Source: Alcanivoracaceae bacterium (GTDB lineage: Bacteria; Pseudomonadota; Gammaproteobacteria; Pseudomonadales; Alcanivoracaceae). From it: a DNA stretch of 64,000 nucleotides. How positions within the stretch are numbered: position 1 is the first letter of the stretch; each line of letters starts with the position of its first letter. The stretch spans positions 418,123 through 482,122 of the forward strand of contig JARGPN010000006.1 in NCBI GenBank assembly GCA_029213045.1, in the 5' to 3' direction. Below are positions 59,739 to 64,000 of the stretch, one piece after another. The notes beneath the pieces are model-generated. The model saw nothing but the letters and a program-made list of their open reading frames with translations. It was not told where the DNA came from and made no database searches. Position numbers and translations under genes: made by a program.

Positions 59739-60953
59739 TTAAAGAGCAATACTTAGAAGCCAGCCGCCCACGGCGCAGCCCGCAACAACCAACCAAGGGG
59801 GCTGCTTCAAAAGCGTTAACGCTATCAGCGCGACTGAGGCTAACACGGCGTCTTTCCACGCATAAATCGCGCTCGACCATACGGGGTTATACAGCGCGGC
59901 CAATAGCAAGCCGACCACGGCTGCATTAATAGCTAGCAGAGCGGCCTGCACCCGCGCGTTACGGCGAAGCCCCTCCCAAAAAGGTAACGCGCCCATCACC
60001 AACAAGAACGATGGGACAAAAATCGCGATCAAACACACAGCACCTCCCAGCCAACCGGTCGGCGCAACGTTCATTGATCCACCGAGAAAGGCCGCGAAGG
60101 TAAACAAGGGGCCCGGTACCGCTTGCGCCGCGCCGTAACCGGCAAGAAACGCGTCGTTTCCCACCCAGCCCGTCGGTACGACTTCAGCTTGAAGTAAAGG
60201 CAGCACGACATGACCGCCACCAAATACAAGCGCACCAGACCGATAAAAAGCATCAAACACGGCGAGCATCTGGCTGGGAAGCAGTGCCGACAAGAGCGGC
60301 AATCCCATTAGCAAAACAAAAAACAAAAATAGCCAAAAGCCCCCTGCCCGCTGGGAAATGCCGATCGGCAAAGGATCGTGACCGTCACTCTGCACTGGAC
60401 TGAACAACAACAGCCCGATGAAGCCCGCCAACACTATGACCGCTATTTGCGCCCACGCGGCAGGCACCCAAAGAACGAAACTCGCCGCTGCCAACGCGAT
60501 GAGCGTCCTAGGCACATCCGGACAAAGCTTGCGTGCCATGCCCCAGACCGCTTGTGCAACCACCGCGACGGCGGCAATTTTGAAACCGTGCAGCACACCC
60601 GGCGCAATCACCTCACCATAGCTAGCAAGCCCCAACGCCAATAGAATCAGCGCGATGGCGGATGGCAGCGTGAAACCCGCCCAAGCAGCAAGCGCCCCGC
60701 CATATCCTGAGCGCGTCAATCCAATGGCGATGCCGACCTGGCTACTAGCGGGCCCTGGCAAAAACTGACAAAGAGCCACTAGGTCAGCGTAGCTACGATC
60801 CGTCAGCCACTTGCGCCTAGTCACAAACTCATCGCGAAAAAAGCCAATATGGGCAACAGGCCCACCAAAGGAGGTCAAACCAAGCCGAAGGAAAATGAAC
60901 AATACTCGCCATGCAGAGCGCTCCTCGGCGGGTTTCTTAGCATATTGATCCAC
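59739..60953 (-). CDS. chrA: Chromate transporter ChrA (long, two-domain)
   Basis: 404 residues from GTG 60953 with GGAG seven bases upstream; a longer frame runs to a GTG at 61004 without support. Two homologous CHR halves are visible: LRLGLTSFGGPVAHIGFFRDEF near 21-42 with FLPGPASSQVGIAIG, and in the second half FGGGHVVLPLLQ and QAVPGPLFTFAAFLGG. Long-chain ChrA proteins export chromate. It stands alone with about 100 bp on each side. Confidence 0.92.
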   Translation of the reverse strand: MDQYAKKPAEERSAWRVLFIFLRLGLTSFGGPVAHIGFFRDEFVTRRKWLTDRSYADLVALCQFLPGPASSQVGIAIGLTRSGYGGALAAWAGFTLPSAIALILLALGLASYGEVIAPGVLHGFKIAAVAVVAQAVWGMARKLCPDVPRTLIALAAASFVLWVPAAWAQIAVIVLAGFIGLLLFSPVQSDGHDPLPIGISQRAGGFWLFLFFVLLMGLPLLSALLPSQMLAVFDAFYRSGALVFGGGHVVLPLLQAEVVPTGWVGNDAFLAGYGAAQAVPGPLFTFAAFLGGSMNVAPTGWLGGAVCLIAIFVPSFLLVMGALPFWEGLRRNARVQAALLAINAAVVGLLLAALYNPVWSSAIYAWKDAVLASVALIALTLLKQPPWLVVAGCAVGGWLLSIAL

Positions 60954-61109
60954 CGCAGCTCTCCAAATAAAATAAAGGAAGTTAATGTTTCTGCGGCGAA
61001 ACACTAACGATCAAAGAATCACCCTATCTGCCCCCCCCGAGCTTCCTATATTCGAATTTCATTCACGTTATACTGGCTCCATCAATGCATAAATTTGCAG
61101 GACCTATGT

Positions 61110-61520
61110 ATGCTCACAGTGACTCAGCAAGGTGACGTTATCTTCGTCGAATTCTCAGCCGGGAGCTCAGTCGACGTGGCGATGGAGCAAAAGCTATACC
61201 GCATGCGCAAGCGCCTCTTTGATCAACAAGGACAAACCAAGCAAAAAGTTTTGTACTTCGGCGAGATCGACGACCTTAATATGAGCGCAGCCAAATTTTC
61301 ATGCAGTGAGCTCTATGCGGAAATCACCGAAGCGAAAGTGCTGGTTGTCGCCTCGAACATCAATTTCACGCGGGCCAAGTTGACGGTCGGCCTACATAAA
61401 CCGAACTTCCCCGTGTACATCACTGACTCTATCTCAGAAGGTCTAACCTGGTTAGGTGAAGAATCCTGGATGCAAGATACAATACTGGAAAACGAGACAA
61501 CGCAGCATGGGCCAGAATAA
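61110..61520 (+). CDS. Unknown 136-aa protein, STAS-like outline
   Basis: ATG 61110 has GCAGGA seven bases upstream; the frame goes further to 61095. An alternating strand/helix pattern (LTVTQQGDVIFVEFSAG, KVLYFGEIDDLNM, AKVLVVASN) and the ending FPVYITDSISEGLTWLGEE resemble SpoIIAA/STAS-like proteins, but I cannot confirm it. The stop overlaps the EVE gene start by 14 bases, so the pair is co-translated. Confidence 0.6.
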   Translation: MLTVTQQGDVIFVEFSAGSSVDVAMEQKLYRMRKRLFDQQGQTKQKVLYFGEIDDLNMSAAKFSCSELYAEITEAKVLVVASNINFTRAKLTVGLHKPNFPVYITDSISEGLTWLGEESWMQDTILENETTQHGPE

Positions 61521-62010
61521 AACTACCGTAACAAAGGCCAAACAACACTGGCTTTTCAAGTCAGAGCCAGACGAATATGGCATTGATGATCTTGCCCGTG
61601 AAAAGAAATGCGCATGGGAAGGCATTCGTAACTATCAGGCGCGAAACCGTTTACGCGATGAAGTAAAACTCGGTGATCACGTTTTCATTTACCACTCAAG
61701 CTGCGCGCAACCCGCCGTCGTTGGCCTCGCAAAAGTGACCCGCGAGGCCTACCCCGATCCGATTCAATTCGACGGCAACTCGCCCTACTTCGATGCCAAA
61801 AGTGACAAAGCGTCGCCGCGCTGGCTGTGTGTCGACATTGCCTATGAGGCACATTTACCTACGCCAATTACGTTAAAACAGATTAAACAGCTTGCTTCAT
61901 TTGAAAGCATGGAGCTAGCTACCCGTTCACGCTTGTCCATCCAGCAGGTCACTGCAAAAGAGGCTAAAGAGCTGCTACGCATGAGCGGCCATAAAAATAG
62001 TGGCACTTAA
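61507..62010 (+). CDS. EVE-domain (PUA-like, ThyN1-type) protein
   Basis: 167 residues from ATG 61507. KQHWLFKSEPDEYGIDDL at the N-terminus, WEGIRNYQARNRLRD (about 37-51), DHVFIYHSS and VGLAKVTREAYPDP are diagnostic of the EVE family, related to YTH and ASCH readers of modified bases. Bacterial standalone copies are common and their ligand unknown. The start lies inside the preceding gene. Confidence 0.9.
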   Translation: MGQNKTTVTKAKQHWLFKSEPDEYGIDDLAREKKCAWEGIRNYQARNRLRDEVKLGDHVFIYHSSCAQPAVVGLAKVTREAYPDPIQFDGNSPYFDAKSDKASPRWLCVDIAYEAHLPTPITLKQIKQLASFESMELATRSRLSIQQVTAKEAKELLRMSGHKNSGT

Positions 62011-62099
62011 AAGACACGTATAAAACATACCTCCGCTCCCGCACACAAAAAGTGCGCCACCTCCACCCTTGTCCAAATTGGTGCATTCCGATTTCATCG

Positions 62100-62128
62100 A
62101 AATACATGTTCATCACTAAATACATGTT
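62100..62128. promoter_or_regulatory. Direct repeat AAATACATGTT upstream of amtB
   Basis: AAATACATGTT occurs at 62100-62110 and 62118-62128, 18 bp apart, about 30-50 bp upstream of the sigma-54 type promoter. Possibly an activator site; no known consensus recognised. Confidence 0.4.
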
Positions 62129-62155
62129 TTTCGCGCAATAAATAGGCACATCTTC

Positions 62156-62171
62156 TGGCATGGCGGTTGCA
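62156..62171 (+). promoter_or_regulatory. Sigma-54 (-24/-12) promoter of amtB
   Basis: TGGCATGGCGGTTGCA fits the consensus TGGCACGRNNNTTGCW with one mismatch and the exact GG-GC spacing of 12. It lies 64 bp upstream of the amtB start, where an NtrC-activated promoter would be expected. No clear NtrC site (GCAC-N5-7-GTGC) was found nearby. Confidence 0.7.
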
Positions 62172-62234
62172 ATCATAGCTGCAGGACATGAACCCGCATG
62201 ATGCACCACACTTCCCCCGATGCAGGAAATCATT

Positions 62235-63533
62235 ATGAAGAGGCCCACTCTTTTGGCATTTGGCTTAATGCTGATGCCAAGCTTAGCGTTTGCAACCGAA
62301 GGGAATGAAGCCAACGACATGGTATGGCTGGCCACGGCAAGTGCGCTGGTTTTTTTAATGCAAGCAGGCTTCGCGTTACTTGAATCAGGCATGGCCCGCT
62401 CAAAAAACGCACTTAACGTTGTAATGAAAAACTATATGGACGTGTGCTTCGGTACGCTCATCTTTTGGGCGCTTGGATATGGCCTCATGTTTGGCTTAAA
62501 CACCAGCGGTTGGATTGGCACCGGCAATTTTTTCCTCAATAGCGCAGACGGATCAACATGGGGCTTTATGTTGTTCCAAATGATGTTTGCCGCCACCGCA
62601 GCCACCATCGCCAGTGGCGCCATGGCGGAGCGCACTCGCTATAATTCATATCTCATCGGCGCGCTCGTTATCACCGGCTTTATCTATCCGGTCTTTGGTA
62701 GCTGGGTGTGGAACGCCGACGGCTGGCTAGCGAAAATGGGATTTATCGATTTCGCGGGGTCCACCGTTGTCCATTCTGTCGGCGCTTGGTGTGCACTGGC
62801 CGGCGTGCTCGTGGTTGGCCCGCGCTTAGGACGTTTTGATAAATCAGGAAAACCTCGCGAAATTCGTGGCCACAACCTCACGCTTGTTGCATTAGGTGGG
62901 TTTATTCTTTGGTTTGGCTGGTTCGGCTTTAACGGCGGCTCCACAGTGCAAGCGGATGAACAAATCGGCTTAATCAATTTGAACACTCAACTGGCAGCAA
63001 GCGCAGGTGCCGTTGGCACCATGCTTGTGGCTTTACTAAGCCGCCGAAAAATCTTACTAACAGAAACCGTTAACGGTTCTCTCGCAGGCTTGGTGGGTAT
63101 CACCGCGGGGTGCGCCACGATGCTTCCTGGCCACGCCATCATTACCGGTTTAATTGCCGGCGTTATTGCATCGCTCGGTGCCAAACTCTTGCTTCGCATG
63201 CGCATCGATGACGTCGTGGGTGCCATCCCAGTGCACGGCTTCGCAGGCGTTTGGGGAACACTCGCGGCTGGCATTTTCTATATGGATGATCCATTTAACG
63301 GCGCACGTATCACCGTGCAAGTGCTCGGCGTGCTGAGCGCGTTTATGTGGACCTTTGTTACCGCACTCATCACCTATCTGGTTATCGCCGTAACCATGGG
63401 GATGCGTGCCAGCCCTATTCACGAACAACGCGGCTTGGATTTATCTGAACACGCTGAGATTGGCTACCCTGAATTTCCCGTCGATACCGCCTATACAGCG
63501 GACCGCGCAGACGGCATGGAGGGGCAACGATGA
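62235..63533 (+). CDS. amtB: Ammonium transporter AmtB
   Basis: 432 residues from ATG 62235 (AGGA eight bases upstream). A cleaved signal peptide ends at AFA (about residue 20), then 11 membrane helices. The twin-His pore is H180 (STVVHSVGAW) and H334 (IPVHGFAGVWG). LLESGMARSKN near 48-58 is the family N-terminal signature. The usual partner glnK does not lie directly before it. The stop overlaps the next gene by four bases (ATGA). Confidence 0.94.
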   Translation: MKRPTLLAFGLMLMPSLAFATEGNEANDMVWLATASALVFLMQAGFALLESGMARSKNALNVVMKNYMDVCFGTLIFWALGYGLMFGLNTSGWIGTGNFFLNSADGSTWGFMLFQMMFAATAATIASGAMAERTRYNSYLIGALVITGFIYPVFGSWVWNADGWLAKMGFIDFAGSTVVHSVGAWCALAGVLVVGPRLGRFDKSGKPREIRGHNLTLVALGGFILWFGWFGFNGGSTVQADEQIGLINLNTQLAASAGAVGTMLVALLSRRKILLTETVNGSLAGLVGITAGCATMLPGHAIITGLIAGVIASLGAKLLLRMRIDDVVGAIPVHGFAGVWGTLAAGIFYMDDPFNGARITVQVLGVLSAFMWTFVTALITYLVIAVTMGMRASPIHEQRGLDLSEHAEIGYPEFPVDTAYTADRADGMEGQR

Positions 63534-64000
63534 GCTCAATGATGAGACACGACATTACTGTTCGACGCCGAGCAATTTATACCGGCCTAAAACCCTTTAT
63601 GTCGGAAGAGGAGTTACTCAACGCTTTGGCGCATTGGGAGGCTCACTACGCCACCGCGCCGCGCTTCACACTGCAACGCTTTGTGTCTGAATTATGCAGA
63701 GAAGGTGAGTTGCGGCAGCGACGCGCTGATATATTGCTTAGCTTAGTTCAAGCGATGAACATGCCGGTGAAATCTCTACTGGCTGACCCATTACCTGATC
63801 GCGAATCACTGCCGAGCACCTCAGTTAGCGAAACAGCGGCATTTGAAACGCTGATGAACGCATTAATAGATGGCGGCAATAAAACTCAACGTTTTAGCCT
63901 GCGACTAGATCTACTGGCGAGCCTCGACACGCGCAAAATGCCCGTGCAGTTTTGCCACGCCATGCAGCGCTGGCTAGGAGACAAAGCGCCACTCAACGTT
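63530..64000 (+). CDS. Unknown protein overlapping amtB, cut by the window edge
   Basis: 157 codons are visible with no stop. The ATG overlaps the amtB stop (ATGA), so it is translated with the transporter. The sequence (MSSMMRHDITVRRRAIYTG, EEELLNALAHWEAHYATAP) is rich in helices and charged residues, with no signal peptide or membrane helix. I do not recognise it. Neither GlnK nor a PII-like fold is indicated. Confidence 0.7.
   Translation, partial: MSSMMRHDITVRRRAIYTGLKPFMSEEELLNALAHWEAHYATAPRFTLQRFVSELCREGELRQRRADILLSLVQAMNMPVKSLLADPLPDRESLPSTSVSETAAFETLMNALIDGGNKTQRFSLRLDLLASLDTRKMPVQFCHAMQRWLGDKAPLNV

Overview
The window looks like a chromosomal segment of a gammaproteobacterium close to the Pseudomonas/Cellvibrio group. 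The main evidence is gene order. Reading down the minus strand from about 54 to 31 kb it runs leuC-leuD-(lipoprotein)-leuB-asd-usg-fimV-truA-trpF-trpB-trpA-accD-folC-dedD-cvpA-purF-metZ. This is the order I remember for Pseudomonas, with an LysR regulator divergent from leuC and a prmB-aroC-MFS cluster nearby. A FabY-type ketosynthase, a MASE2 class III adenylate cyclase, CbpA/CbpM and FimV point the same way. I cannot name the genus from this sequence.

Layout. 1-8.4 kb: a partial Lys-rich tail, a DUF883/holin-X membrane pair, a zeta/ParD-like toxin-antitoxin pair, a bacterial TrmY homologue, a DUF3820 gene, a four-gene AT-rich operon of a small GTPase with two Roadblock/LC7 proteins, cbpA-cbpM, and an outer-membrane barrel protein. 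8.4-22.3 kb is accessory: an IS3-family element, a CusCBA-type heavy-metal efflux operon headed by a CopL-like metal-binding protein, fabY divergent from a GlxA-type AraC regulator, a cyclic-nucleotide-binding protein, and a REP-associated tyrosine transposase (RAYT). A dispersed palindromic repeat headed GGGACACGCA surrounds this stretch. Several decayed gene fragments lie here, and a tRNA-Ser(GGA) gene closes it. 22.4-31.2 kb: thioesterase, nitroreductase, cyclase, AbgT transporter, QueF, an ABC-2 exporter, a histidine phosphatase and a TenA-like protein. 31.3-45 kb: a long minus-strand run from truA to tgpA with very short spacings, ending in a MoxR/DUF58/TgpA module attached directly to metZ. 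45.2-54.2 kb: fimV and the leu/asd cluster. 54.3-64 kb: LysR, a phospholipase D-type synthase, an MFS transporter, aroC, prmB, chrA, an EVE-domain protein, and amtB behind a sigma-54 type promoter with the start of an unknown overlapping gene.

How the parts connect. The core holds leucine, tryptophan, aspartate-family, methionine, folate, purine and fatty-acid genes. The accessory block is shaped by repeats. Two 53-bp repeat copies, in the same orientation and differing at one base, flank an 11.3-kb segment with the metal-efflux and fabY/araC genes. The IS3 element sits inside the left copy, and the right copy preserves the uninterrupted target. Inverted 23-bp copies of a second repeat bracket the efflux operon. 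Cyclic AMP signalling shows up three times: the cyclase, the CNB protein, and a near-perfect CRP-type site upstream of the GTPase/Roadblock operon.

Limits: all family calls are from reading motifs by eye, with no database search. Start codons were moved from the longest ORF where a Shine-Dalgarno sequence or family N-terminus justified it.
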